64,000 nucleotides of DNA from Bradyrhizobium sp. CCBAU 53338 (GCF_015291665.1 NZ_CP030048.1:4898001-4962000); one strand, 5' to 3'. Positions 46,374 through 54,545 are shown, counted from the stretch's first letter. Numbers and translations are program-made. The notes: generated by a model not told the origin, from the sequence alone.

Positions 46374-49084
46374 ACGAAGAGATCGACCAGGGACATTTGC
46401 GGACGCCTCCGGGCCGGCTGTTCCGCAAATATCTCTACGCGATCGTCGCCCTCGCCTTTGCCGCGCTCGCCATCAATACCGGCTTCGACGTCTGGTTCTC
46501 CTATCGCGAGCAGAAGCAGCTTCTCGCCGCAGCCCAGCGCGAGCAGGCCGCAAGCGCGGCGATCCAGATCGGCCAGTTCGTCGGCCAGATCGAAAACCAG
46601 ATCAGATGGCTCTCGCGCCTGCCTCCGGAGCTGTCGACCAACGAGGACGAGCGCCTCAACGCCATCCGCCTGCTGCGTCTGTCGCCCGCGATCGCCGAAT
46701 TGACCGAGCTCGATGCAAAGGGCCGCGAGCAGGTGCGCGTGTCGCGCCGTGTCGCGGACAGGGTCGGCAGCAACGTCGACCATTCCTCCTCTGCCGCCTT
46801 TCGCGGCGCCAATGAAAGCCGGGCCTATTACGGGCCGGTCTACTTCTTCGACGACACCGAGCCGTTCATGACGATTGCGGTGCGCGGGGCCGGCAGCACG
46901 CCCAACGTGGTGGTCGCCGAGGTCAATCTGCGTTTCATCTGGGACCTCGTCGCCGGGATCAGGGTCGGCAATACGGGCAAGGCCTATGTGGTCGACCGCC
47001 TCGGCGTGCTGATCGCGCATCCCGATTTGTGGCCGGCACTCCGCCGCAGCGATCTCTCCTCGCATCCGGACGTGCGCGCCGCGCTCGACGGGGTCGGCCC
47101 CCCCTCGGGCGGCCTCATCAAGGAGGATTTTTCCGGTCAGCGCGTGCTGTCGACCTACGCCACGGTGCCTTCGCTCGGCTGGCTGGTGTTCGCCGAGCTT
47201 CCGCTCAGCGAAGCCTACGCGCCGATCTACGCCTCGATCGGACGGTCGGCGTTTCTGCTGATCGTCCTCCTGGCCTTCGCGACGCTGGTGTCGCTCTGGC
47301 TCAGCCGGCGCATGACCGTGCCGATCCAGATGCTGAGCCAGGGTGCCCAGCGGATCGGCAGCGGCGATCTCGGGCTGCGGCTCGCCATCAAGACCGGCGA
47401 CGAGCTGGAGGCGCTCGGCGACCAGTTCAACCGGATGGCCGCACATCTGCACGAGTCCTATGCGACGCTCGAGCGCAAGGTGATCGAGCGCACCTCCGAG
47501 CTCGAGAAGGCGCGCGATCACGCCCTTGCCGAGCACGATGCGGCCGAGCGCGCGCGCAGCGTCGCGGTCGCGGCCAACGAGACCAAATCGCGCTTCCTCG
47601 CCGTCGTCAGCCACGAGCTGCGCACGCCGCTCAACGGCGTCATGGGCGTTCTGCAACTGCTCGACGACGGCCGGCTCGGCGAAGTCCAGCGCCGCCACCT
47701 CGCGACCGCCGCCGCCTCGGGCGAAACGCTGATCGCCCTGGTCGACGCCATTCTCGAATATGCACGCCTGGAGGCCAGCACGGAGGCGCTGGAGACGCGC
47801 GACTTCCGCCTCGACCAGCTGATCGAGACGGCCGTCGACCTGATGCGTCCGCAGGCGTTCGGCAAGGGCCTCTCCTTCGACCTCGCCTGCGATGCGACAG
47901 TCAACAGCTCCGTTCACGGCGATCCCGTCCGGCTCAACCGCATCCTGCTCAATTTGATCGGCAACGCCATCAAGTTCACCCCGAGCGGCGGCATCGCGCT
48001 GAGCGCGACCGCCGAACGGCATGACGATCATGCGCTGCTGCGCGTCATCGTCCGCGACACCGGCATCGGCATCGCACCCGACATGCACGAGCGGATCTTC
48101 GAGGATTTCGTGCAGGCCGACGACAGCATCGCGCGGCGGTTCGGCGGCACCGGCCTTGGCCTTGCGATCGCGCGCCGCCTGACGCGGCTGATGCGCGGCG
48201 AGCTGACGGTGGAGAGCGCGCCGGGCGCCGGCAGCGTGTTCACGCTTCTCGTGCCGCTCGGCCTGGCCGCGAGCGGCATCGCACTCGGCGCGCTTCCGCC
48301 GCCGTCGCGGCAATTCCGCGTGCTGCTGGTCGACGACGACCCCGTGAATTGCGAGGTCGGCGAAGCCATTCTGATCAGGCTCGGGCACCGCGCCGCGATC
48401 GCGAGGAACGGTGCCGCCGCCGTCGCGCTCGCCGGCAAACAGCCGTTCGACGTGGTCCTGATGGACCTGCACATGCCCGACATGGACGGCGTCGAGGCGG
48501 CCACGCGCATTCGGCAGCTCCCGCTGCAACCGATGCCGCGGATCATCGTCGTGACCGCCGACGTGTCCCGCGACACCCGCGAGCGCCTGACCGCCGCCGG
48601 GATCGGCAAGGTCGTCAGCAAGCCGATCCTCATGAACGCGCTTCGCGAGGCGCTCGAAAACGAGCCCGAACGAGGCGCGGCGGATCCGCGGCCGGAAACC
48701 GGAGCCTTGATCGACCGGCACTTTCTCGCCGACCAGAAGGACCTGCTCGGCACCTCGCAGATCGCGAAGCTGCATCGATTGCTCGACGAGACAGGCGAAA
48801 AGCTGATCGCCGACATCGCTGCCGCCGCCGCAGCCGGCGATCACAAACAGCTTGCGCAATCCGCGCACCAGCTCGGCAGCGCGGCGAGTGCGCTGGGCCT
48901 CGTCCGACTGTTCGATCGCTGTCGTGACGTCGAGCAGGCAGCGCCATCGATGTCTTCAGGCGAATGTCAGGATGCCGCGCGCGAGCTCGCCGCGCTTCGA
49001 GAAGCCTCGATGAACGCGCTCGACGACCTGCTCGCGCCCGCGGAGCACCCATCTCTCTCGAAGGACGAGGTCGGATCGCATTGA
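46370..49084 (+). CDS. TorS-like hybrid histidine kinase (sensor, HAMP, HisKA, HATPase, REC, Hpt)
   Basis: The 904-residue membrane kinase begins at GTG 46370 (VNEEIDQGHL). It has membrane segments at about 21-43 and 292-311 enclosing a periplasmic sensor of about 250 residues of dCache type (VGNTGKAYVVDRLGVLIAHPD). HAMP and a coiled coil follow (312-400). The HisKA box VVSHELRTPLNG carries His415. The ATPase domain has NLIGNAIKF, DTGIGIAPD and GGTGLGLAIARR. The receiver has VLLVDDDPVN, VLMDLHMPDMDG with Asp699, and SKPI. A C-terminal Hpt domain has SAHQLGSAASALGL with His833. The phosphorelay is complete up to a separate response regulator, which is not in the window. The 4-nt overlap with the binding-protein gene suggests that protein is its periplasmic input. 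Confidence 0.93.
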   Translation: MNEEIDQGHLRTPPGRLFRKYLYAIVALAFAALAINTGFDVWFSYREQKQLLAAAQREQAASAAIQIGQFVGQIENQIRWLSRLPPELSTNEDERLNAIRLLRLSPAIAELTELDAKGREQVRVSRRVADRVGSNVDHSSSAAFRGANESRAYYGPVYFFDDTEPFMTIAVRGAGSTPNVVVAEVNLRFIWDLVAGIRVGNTGKAYVVDRLGVLIAHPDLWPALRRSDLSSHPDVRAALDGVGPPSGGLIKEDFSGQRVLSTYATVPSLGWLVFAELPLSEAYAPIYASIGRSAFLLIVLLAFATLVSLWLSRRMTVPIQMLSQGAQRIGSGDLGLRLAIKTGDELEALGDQFNRMAAHLHESYATLERKVIERTSELEKARDHALAEHDAAERARSVAVAANETKSRFLAVVSHELRTPLNGVMGVLQLLDDGRLGEVQRRHLATAAASGETLIALVDAILEYARLEASTEALETRDFRLDQLIETAVDLMRPQAFGKGLSFDLACDATVNSSVHGDPVRLNRILLNLIGNAIKFTPSGGIALSATAERHDDHALLRVIVRDTGIGIAPDMHERIFEDFVQADDSIARRFGGTGLGLAIARRLTRLMRGELTVESAPGAGSVFTLLVPLGLAASGIALGALPPPSRQFRVLLVDDDPVNCEVGEAILIRLGHRAAIARNGAAAVALAGKQPFDVVLMDLHMPDMDGVEAATRIRQLPLQPMPRIIVVTADVSRDTRERLTAAGIGKVVSKPILMNALREALENEPERGAADPRPETGALIDRHFLADQKDLLGTSQIAKLHRLLDETGEKLIADIAAAAAAGDHKQLAQSAHQLGSAASALGLVRLFDRCRDVEQAAPSMSSGECQDAARELAALREASMNALDDLLAPAEHPSLSKDEVGSH

Positions 49085-49096
49085 AAATGCGATCCG
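49072..49096 (+). terminator. Perfect 11-bp hairpin spanning the kinase stop codon
   Basis: CGGATCGCATT (49072-49082) and AATGCGATCCG (49086-49096) are perfectly complementary around a GAA loop, and the TGA stop (49082-49084) lies at the hairpin tip. No T-run follows, so it may be a pause, a Rho-assisted end or an mRNA-stabilising hairpin rather than a classic intrinsic terminator. A 14-base palindrome, GAGATTGCAATCTC, follows at 49102-49115. Confidence 0.5.
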
Positions 49097-49212
49097 GCCG
49101 AGAGATTGCAATCTCGCACGATTGCTACGGCCGCTCGCACGGATTCCTGTTGTAGATCGATCGGTCTCCAACTACCTCTGCGATCCGAAACACAAAATGA
49201 TAAGGACCGCCC

Positions 49213-50124
49213 GTGCGCGCAAGACATCTCGCCATTCTCCTCATGTTGCTCGCGCCGGCGGCCGCCCGCGCCGAGGAACCCTTCCCGTCCAGCTTCCAGA
49301 CCAAAACCATCCCGGCCAACGGCACGCAGATCCACGTGCGCGTCGGCGGCAAGGGACCCGCCGTGATCCTGATCCACGGTTTTGGCGACACCGGCGACAT
49401 GTGGGCGAAGCTTGGCGCGGACCTCGTTCGCGACCACACCGTGGTCGTGCCTGATTTGCGCGGCATGGGCCTCTCGGCCAAGCCCGAAACCGGCTACGAC
49501 AAATGGAGCCAGGCCGCCGATATGCGGGCCGTCCTACAGTCGCTCGGCATCGACAAGGCCGTCGTCGTCGGACACGACATCGGCACCATGGTCGCGTATG
49601 CCTACGCGGCGCGCTACCGCGACCTGACCGAGAAGCTGGTCGTCATGGATGCCCCCGTCCCCGGCGTGCCGCCGTGGGACGAGATCGTCCGCAGCCCGCA
49701 GCTCTGGCACTTCGATTTCGGCGGCCCCGACATGGAGCGGCTGGTCAAGGGCCGCGAGCGCATCTATCTCGACCGCTTCTGGAACGAGTTTGCCGGCACG
49801 CCTTCCAAGGTCGACGAAGCGACGCGCCGCCACTACGCAAAACTCTATGCGCAGCCGGGCGCGATGCATTCCGCCTTCGCCCAGTTCAGGGCGATCCGTA
49901 CCGACGCCGAGGACAACAAGAAGCAGATCTCGACCAAGCTGACCATGCCCGTGCTCGCCGTCGGCGGCGAAAAGTCATTTGGCAAGATGGAAGCGGTCGT
50001 GATGCGCAATGCGGCGAGCGATGTCACCGAAGTGGTGGTCCCTGGCGCCGGGCACTGGCTGATGGAAGAGGATCCGGCGGCGACCATCAAGGCGGTCCGC
50101 GAGTTCCTCGACGGCAGGAAATAA
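49213..50124 (+). CDS. Exported alpha/beta hydrolase, epoxide hydrolase / haloalkane dehalogenase-like
   Basis: The 303-residue product starts at GTG 49213 after an AAGGACC ribosome-binding site. It carries a signal peptide (residues 1-20, ending AARA), so it is probably periplasmic. The alpha/beta hydrolase fold shows the oxyanion segment LIHGFGDTGDMW, the nucleophile elbow VVVGHDIGTMVA with Asp122 instead of Ser, and the catalytic His281 in PGAGHWLMEEDP. An Asp nucleophile is typical of epoxide hydrolases and dehalogenases, not esterases. The substrate is unknown. A strong hairpin follows the gene, so it is probably expressed alone. Confidence 0.88.
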   Translation: MRARHLAILLMLLAPAAARAEEPFPSSFQTKTIPANGTQIHVRVGGKGPAVILIHGFGDTGDMWAKLGADLVRDHTVVVPDLRGMGLSAKPETGYDKWSQAADMRAVLQSLGIDKAVVVGHDIGTMVAYAYAARYRDLTEKLVVMDAPVPGVPPWDEIVRSPQLWHFDFGGPDMERLVKGRERIYLDRFWNEFAGTPSKVDEATRRHYAKLYAQPGAMHSAFAQFRAIRTDAEDNKKQISTKLTMPVLAVGGEKSFGKMEAVVMRNAASDVTEVVVPGAGHWLMEEDPAATIKAVREFLDGRK

Positions 50125-50131
50125 GGCGACG

Positions 50132-50162
50132 AGCCGGGCTGACGCGCCTCAGCCCGGCTTTC
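50132..50162 (+). terminator. Hairpin terminator after the alpha/beta hydrolase gene
   Basis: AGCCGGGCTGA (50132-50142) pairs perfectly with TCAGCCCGGCT (50149-50159) across the loop CGCGCC, giving an 11-bp GC-rich stem beginning 7 bases after the stop. The T tract is short (TTT, then CCCCCT), so termination strength is uncertain, but the position and stem are convincing. Confidence 0.7.
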
Positions 50163-50217
50163 CCCCTGGCGAGAACTCGCGTATCCACTGCGAAGGATTG
50201 CACTGGGAGGAATTCAA

Positions 50218-51189
50218 ATGGCGATGGAGCTGAAGGGCGCGCGGGGCGAGGGATTTGCGACTGTTACCGCCGACGGTCGCGTGCTGGATTCCTGGTTTCT
50301 CAAGCCAACCCTGGTTGCGGAGGCCGACAAGACGGCGACGGTCCGGCTTACGAATGACGAGATCGTCAAATCGTTGGGCGAGCTGGCCGACGGCTATGCG
50401 CGACACGACGACATCCGCAACGTCGACATCGTTGCCGTCCGCACAAGCATTGGCTCTCTCGAATCCGCGCCGACGGACGTGCACGACGCCTATCTTCGCC
50501 TGCATCTGTTGAGCCACCGGCTGGTCCAGCCGAATAGCCTGAACCTCGACGGCATTTTCGGTCTGTTGCCCAACGTAGCCTGGACGAGCCTCGGTCCCTG
50601 CGAACCCGCGCGCGTCACGGATGTGCGGCTGCTGGCGCGAAAGCGTGGTCTCGCCTTCGAGGTTGCAGGCATCGACAAGTTTCCCCGCATGACAGATTAC
50701 GTGACGCCTGCGGACGTGAGAATTGCGGATGCGGATCGCGTCAGGCTCGGCGCCCATCTGGCTCCGGGCACTACCGTGATGCATGAGGGCTTTTGCAACT
50801 TCAATGCGGGCACGCTCGGTCCCTGCATGGTCGAAGGCCGGATCAGCGCCGGCGTGGTCGTGGCAAGCGGCAGCGACATTGGCGGCGGCGCCTCGATCAT
50901 GGGGACGCTGTCAGGCGGAGGCAAAGAGAAGATCACGGTTGGCGAGCGCTGCCTGATCGGAGCCAACGCCGGTATCGGCATTTCACTGGGTGACGATTGC
51001 ATCGTCGAAGCAGGCTGCTACGTCACGGCAGGCGCGCGCATTCTGTTGGAAGATGGCCGCGTCGTGAAAGCCAAGGAACTCTCGGGCCAGAAGGGCCTTC
51101 TCTTTCGCCGCAATTCCCAGAGCGGCGCGCTCGAGGCGACAAAACGCAAGGGAAATTGGGACGGCCTGAACGCGCAGCTTCACGGCTAG
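50218..51189 (+). CDS. DapD-like tetrahydrodipicolinate N-succinyltransferase, actinobacterial type
   Basis: The 323-residue protein has a left-handed beta-helix acyltransferase domain (about 165-280). Its signature HEGFCNFNAGTLGPCMVEGR, then GGGASIMGTLSGGG and GANAGIGISLGDDCIVEAG closely match the DapD of actinobacteria. The usual proteobacterial DapD is different and has the GSWTTVG-type motifs. DapD succinylates tetrahydrodipicolinate in lysine and diaminopimelate synthesis. No other lysine gene is nearby, so it may be a second, transferred or repurposed copy. The ATG follows GGGAGGAATTC, a strong ribosome-binding site. Family confidence is good; the physiological substrate is less sure. 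Confidence 0.82.
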   Translation: MAMELKGARGEGFATVTADGRVLDSWFLKPTLVAEADKTATVRLTNDEIVKSLGELADGYARHDDIRNVDIVAVRTSIGSLESAPTDVHDAYLRLHLLSHRLVQPNSLNLDGIFGLLPNVAWTSLGPCEPARVTDVRLLARKRGLAFEVAGIDKFPRMTDYVTPADVRIADADRVRLGAHLAPGTTVMHEGFCNFNAGTLGPCMVEGRISAGVVVASGSDIGGGASIMGTLSGGGKEKITVGERCLIGANAGIGISLGDDCIVEAGCYVTAGARILLEDGRVVKAKELSGQKGLLFRRNSQSGALEATKRKGNWDGLNAQLHG

Positions 51190-51347
51190 GCAAGCCCGAT
51201 CGCGGCTTGCGCTAGTGGACCCAGAGCTGACTTCGTCCGCATCGTGTGCGGTTACAGATATCAATCCATACGGCAATCGATAAACTTCGATCTGCTCGGA
51301 AAGGCTTTCTTTTGATCTAGCGAGTACGCTGCAAGGCACGAAGGATA

Positions 51348-51638
51348 ATGTCCATGTTCCTCACTGCCTGTCTGATCGTGATCGTCTCGAGTGCCGCGAT
51401 CTCGTACCGTCGATCCAGGGCTCTGTCACAGAACCCTCAGGGACGGCTCGCAGTGTTTTTGCCCGTATTCTCCGCGGGAGCTTGTGCGCTGGGGCTCATC
51501 GGGTTTGATCGGGTTCGAGGCCCGCAGGAGTTCGGTCCTTCCGTTACGACCGATCTCCTCATGCTGATCGTCTCTTTCTTTGGCGGTTGGTTCCTTGGCA
51601 TTATTCTCGGATTGCCCGACAGCAAGCGTGGCATTTGA
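51348..51638 (+). CDS. Small membrane protein of unknown function
   Basis: I do not recognise this 96-residue protein. It has three hydrophobic stretches that look like membrane helices: residues 3-19, about 35-52 and about 67-88 (LLMLIVSFFGGWFLGIILGL). Short charged loops lie between. The start may be ATG 51348 or ATG 51354; the second is better spaced from GAAGG. It stands alone between the dapD-like gene and a convergent LysR gene, with 158 bases upstream that show no clear feature. It could be a real short gene or an overcall. Confidence 0.6.
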   Translation: MSMFLTACLIVIVSSAAISYRRSRALSQNPQGRLAVFLPVFSAGACALGLIGFDRVRGPQEFGPSVTTDLLMLIVSFFGGWFLGIILGLPDSKRGI

Positions 51639-51667
51639 TCTGAGTCCACATTCCCCGCCTCGGCGCC

Positions 51668-52567
51668 TCAGCCCGCCGCCTCCTCCCGCCCAAACCGCTC
51701 GACCAGAAAATCGATGAACAGCCGCACCTTCACCGACAAATGCCGCGTCGGCGGATACACCGCATAGAGCGCAAGCGGCGGCGCCGAATAATCATCGAGC
51801 ACCGTCCGCAACTCGCCCCTCTTCAAAGCATCAGCGGCAATGAACTCCGGCAGCAGCGCGAGGCCCCTGCCCTTGATCGCGGCATCACGAAGCACTTCGG
51901 CATTGTTGACGCAGAGCGACCAGTCCGGCTGGATCCAGTGGTCGCCATCGCGGCCTGACAGCTTCCACTGATTGCCCGTCAGCAGGAAGCCGTAGGTGAG
52001 CGAGGCATGCGCGCGCAGATCCTGCGGATGCTTTGGCGTGCCGTGACGTGCGAGATAATCGGGCGAAGCGCAGATCATGCGCGGCACCGGGATGATTTTT
52101 CGCGCGATCAGGCTCGAGGATTCCAGCTCGGCAATCCGCAAGGTCACGTCAAAACCGTCCTGCACCGGATCGAGCAAATCGTCGCTCAGCACGATCTGGA
52201 GCTGAAGCTCCGGATACGTCTCCATGAAGTCCGCGAGCGCGGGCCCGAGCCGCATCGTACCGAACGACATCGGCGCATTGACCCGCAGCAGGCCCCGCGG
52301 CGCCGACTGGGCCTGCGCCACGGCCTGGTCGGCGGCCTCGATCTCCGAGAGGATGACGACCGCCCGCTCGAAATAGCGCTGGCCGTTCTCGGTCGGGCTG
52401 GCGTGACGGGTGGTCCTGTTCAAAAGCTGGACGCCGAGGCTCTCCTCGAGGTCGGCGATGTATTTGCTGATCGCCGAGCGCGACAGCCGCAATTGCCGCC
52501 CGGCCTCGGCAAAGCTGCCGCTTTCGACCACTTTCACGAAGGCCCGGAGGCTGGCGACCTTATCCAA
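51668..52567 (-). CDS. LysR-family transcriptional regulator, divergent from the dioxygenase pair
   Basis: This 299-residue LysR regulator has an N-terminal winged helix-turn-helix (residues 1-60, FVKVVESGSFAEAGRQLRLS then SAISKYIADLEESLGVQLL). Its effector-binding domain has the typical LRVNAPMSFG and KGRGLALLPEFIAAD. It is divergent from a ring-cleaving dioxygenase and hydrolase, with 130 bases between the starts that contain two similar inverted repeats. By analogy with other LysR-controlled MhqO/MhqD-like pairs it probably senses a quinone or other aromatic electrophile, but no residue identifies the ligand. Confidence 0.92.
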   Translation of the reverse strand: MDKVASLRAFVKVVESGSFAEAGRQLRLSRSAISKYIADLEESLGVQLLNRTTRHASPTENGQRYFERAVVILSEIEAADQAVAQAQSAPRGLLRVNAPMSFGTMRLGPALADFMETYPELQLQIVLSDDLLDPVQDGFDVTLRIAELESSSLIARKIIPVPRMICASPDYLARHGTPKHPQDLRAHASLTYGFLLTGNQWKLSGRDGDHWIQPDWSLCVNNAEVLRDAAIKGRGLALLPEFIAADALKRGELRTVLDDYSAPPLALYAVYPPTRHLSVKVRLFIDFLVERFGREEAAG

Positions 52568-52577
52568 GGCCGGGCCT

Positions 52578-52594
52578 CGATTGTTTCCAAATCG
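52578..52594. promoter_or_regulatory. Candidate LysR operator half 1 (inverted repeat)
   Basis: CGATTGTTTCCAAATCG is a perfect 5-bp inverted repeat with a 7-base centre, 11 bases upstream of the LysR start. It shares the core GATTGTxTCCAA with a second site at 52620-52633, about 41 bases away centre to centre. That pairing suits a tetrameric LysR regulator. Confidence 0.55.
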
Positions 52595-52619
52595 TAGACA
52601 TAGCCGTCATATTTGCATA

Positions 52620-52633
52620 GATTGTCTCCAATC
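52620..52633. promoter_or_regulatory. Candidate LysR operator half 2 (inverted repeat)
   Basis: GATTGTCTCCAATC is a perfect GATTG-N4-CAATC inverted repeat, related to the site at 52578-52594 and about 65 bases upstream of the dioxygenase start. It fits the activation-site position of a divergent LysR promoter. Confidence 0.55.
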
Positions 52634-52697
52634 CAAAGCGGAACGATATTTCCGGCCAGAGAGCAAGACCCGCTCCCCGAGTTTTTGGAGGACGACA

Positions 52698-53636
52698 ATG
52701 TCTGGACTGCACCATGTCACCGCGATTGCCGGCGACCCCATCCGCAATTTCGGCTTCTACACCAGGGATCTCGGCCTGCGCTTCGTCAAGAAGACGGTCA
52801 ATTTCGACGATCCCGGCACCTATCACTTCTATTACGGCGACGAGACCGGCCGCCCCGGCACCATCCTGACCTTCTTCCCCTGGGCTGGCGTGTCTCCGGG
52901 ACGACGGGGCGTCGGCGAGACCCATCAGACCGCGTTTCGCGTGCCGCAACGCTCGCTCGGCTTCTGGACGCAGCGCTTCATCGAGAAGGGCATTGCCTAC
53001 GAGGCGCTCGAAAAGCGTTTTGGCGAGTCCGTGCTGCCGTTCACCGACCCTGACGGCATGGCGCTGGCCCTTGTCGGCGTCCCCGGCGCCGAGAACGAGC
53101 CCGGCTGGAGCAATGGCGACGTGCCATCAGAGCATGCGATCCGTGGCTTCCACGGCGTGACCCTGCTGCTCGATAGCGCGGCGAAGACGGCCGCCGTCCT
53201 CACCGATGTGTTCGGCTTCAAGGAGACGGGCCGCGAAGGCTCGGTGATCCGCTTCAAGGCGCCTGGCGATGCCGAGGGCAGCGTCGTCGACATCTACGAG
53301 GCCAAGGGCTTTCTGCGCGGCCACCAGGGCGGCGGCTCGGTGCACCACATCGCCTTCCGCGCGGCCGATGATGCCGAGCAGGGCAAGATGGCCGAGAGGC
53401 TCGTGACCAGTCATGGCCTGCATCCGACCGAGCAGCGGGACCGCAACTACTTCCGCTCGATCTACTTCCGCGAGCCCGGCGGCGTTCTGTTCGAGATCGC
53501 AACCGACATCCCCGGCTTCGCCGTGGACGAGCCCGTGGCGACGCTTGGACGTGACCTGAAGCTGCCCAGCTTCCTCGAACAGCATCGCAAGCAGATCGAA
53601 GGCGTGCTGCCGAGCCTGGAAGAGACCGCGTCATGA
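52698..53636 (+). CDS. VOC-family ring-cleaving dioxygenase, MhqO-like
   Basis: The 312-residue protein consists of two vicinal-oxygen-chelate (glyoxalase/extradiol) modules, about 1-150 and 150-290. The expected metal ligands are His5 or His6 in SGLHHVTAIAG, His216 or His217 in SVHHIAFRA, and Glu266 in GVLFEIATD. This is the arrangement of MhqO/LinE-type hydroquinone dioxygenases. It was started at ATG 52698 behind TTTTTGGAGG; an open frame reaching 52410 overlaps the LysR gene. Its stop overlaps the start of the following hydrolase (ATGA). A role in removing hydroquinones or related aromatics is likely from the family and neighbours. Confidence 0.9.
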   Translation: MSGLHHVTAIAGDPIRNFGFYTRDLGLRFVKKTVNFDDPGTYHFYYGDETGRPGTILTFFPWAGVSPGRRGVGETHQTAFRVPQRSLGFWTQRFIEKGIAYEALEKRFGESVLPFTDPDGMALALVGVPGAENEPGWSNGDVPSEHAIRGFHGVTLLLDSAAKTAAVLTDVFGFKETGREGSVIRFKAPGDAEGSVVDIYEAKGFLRGHQGGGSVHHIAFRAADDAEQGKMAERLVTSHGLHPTEQRDRNYFRSIYFREPGGVLFEIATDIPGFAVDEPVATLGRDLKLPSFLEQHRKQIEGVLPSLEETAS

Positions 53637-54253
53637 CCGACTTCATCCATCGTTTCGAGCCCGCGACCAGCGCGGGCTCCCCACCTCTGCTGCTGCTGCA
53701 CGGCACCGGTGGCGACGAGAACGATCTGCTCGGGCTCGGCAAGATGATCTCGCCGGGCTCAGCGCTGCTCTCGCCGCGCGGCCGCGTGCTCGAGCACGGC
53801 ATGCCGCGCTTCTTCCGCCGCCTTGCCGAAGGCGTGTTCGACGAGACCGACGTGCGCCGCCGCGCGATCGAACTCGCCGACTTCGTCGCCGACGCGCGGA
53901 CGCAATACGGCATCGCCGCGCCCGTTGCGGTCGGCTTCTCCAATGGCGCCAACATCGCAGCCGCGCTGTTGCTGCTGAAGCCGGAGGTGCTGGCCGGCGC
54001 GATCCTGCTGCGCGCCATGGTGCCGCTGTCGGATCCGCCCATGGCTAAACTCGACGGCAAGCCCGTTCTGCTGCTGTCCGGGCAGGCCGATCCGATCGTG
54101 CCGGCGAGCAATTCGGCCAAGCTTGCAGCGCTGTTGTCGGACGCAGGGGCGCGGATCGACCACAAGGTCTTGCCGGCAGGTCATCAGATATCGCAAGCAG
54201 ACGTGACGCTGGCCCGCAACTGGATCGGCAGTGTCGAGGCGAAAGCGGCGTGA
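53633..54253 (+). CDS. Alpha/beta hydrolase, MhqD / carboxylesterase-2-like
   Basis: The 206-residue hydrolase has the phospholipase/carboxylesterase fold: LLLLHGTGGDENDLLGL near the start, nucleophile Ser103 in GFSNGANIA, Asp153 in SGQADPIVP and His184 in LPAGHQIS. It belongs with YodD/MhqD-like hydrolases, often found beside MhqO-like dioxygenases. It overlaps the upstream dioxygenase by 4 nt, so the two are one translational unit under the divergent LysR. The substrate may be a thiol-quinone adduct or an ester product; this is inference. Confidence 0.88.
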   Translation: MTDFIHRFEPATSAGSPPLLLLHGTGGDENDLLGLGKMISPGSALLSPRGRVLEHGMPRFFRRLAEGVFDETDVRRRAIELADFVADARTQYGIAAPVAVGFSNGANIAAALLLLKPEVLAGAILLRAMVPLSDPPMAKLDGKPVLLLSGQADPIVPASNSAKLAALLSDAGARIDHKVLPAGHQISQADVTLARNWIGSVEAKAA

Positions 54254-54319
54254 GCAACGGGCGGCGCATCGTCTTCGGACGGTGCGTCGCTTCTCATCGG
54301 CAGGACCAGTGCCCGGTGG

Positions 54320-54385
54320 TGGCTCGCGATGATGTCATCATGCCAGTGTTTTGCCCGACGGGTCAACTTTGCCGCGAAATTGCAC
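54320..54385. repeat. Possible dispersed intergenic element
   Basis: The 290 bases after the hydrolase contain no gene. They include the palindrome ATGATGTCATCAT (54329-54341), followed by a stretch that reads like a short intergenic element I associate from memory with Bradyrhizobium and Rhodopseudomonas genomes. Only the palindrome is seen directly; that it is repeated elsewhere cannot be shown here. Confidence 0.35.
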
Positions 54386-54474
54386 AAGCGCTCAAGCGGG
54401 CCGCGCAAGCCATTGAAAGCACTGTCCCCGTCTACTGTGCATGGGGTTGTTTTGCAGATCTTGCTTCGATGCGA

Positions 54475-54509
54475 TCAAAAAATGACCTCTCCCTCGACGG
54501 GGAGAGGTC
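54475..54509 (-). terminator. Rho-independent terminator of the amidase/ABC transporter operon
   Basis: GACCTCTCCC (54484-54493) and GGGAGAGGTC (54500-54509) form a perfect 10-bp stem. On the minus strand it is followed by ATTTTTTGATC. It lies 37 bases beyond the end of the binding-protein gene and is oriented to stop that operon. Confidence 0.85.
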
Positions 54510-54545
54510 AAAATCAACCTGTCAGCTTCGACCTGGGTGAGCGGT

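Noticed and set aside
46217..48868. Minus-strand frame of 883 codons opposite the hybrid kinase
   Set aside because: Shadow of a gene with complete kinase, receiver and Hpt motifs; its own translation has no family features.
51190..51240. CAAGCC/GGCTTG inverted repeat after the dapD-like gene as a terminator
   Set aside because: The stem is only 6 bp and no T-run follows on either strand.
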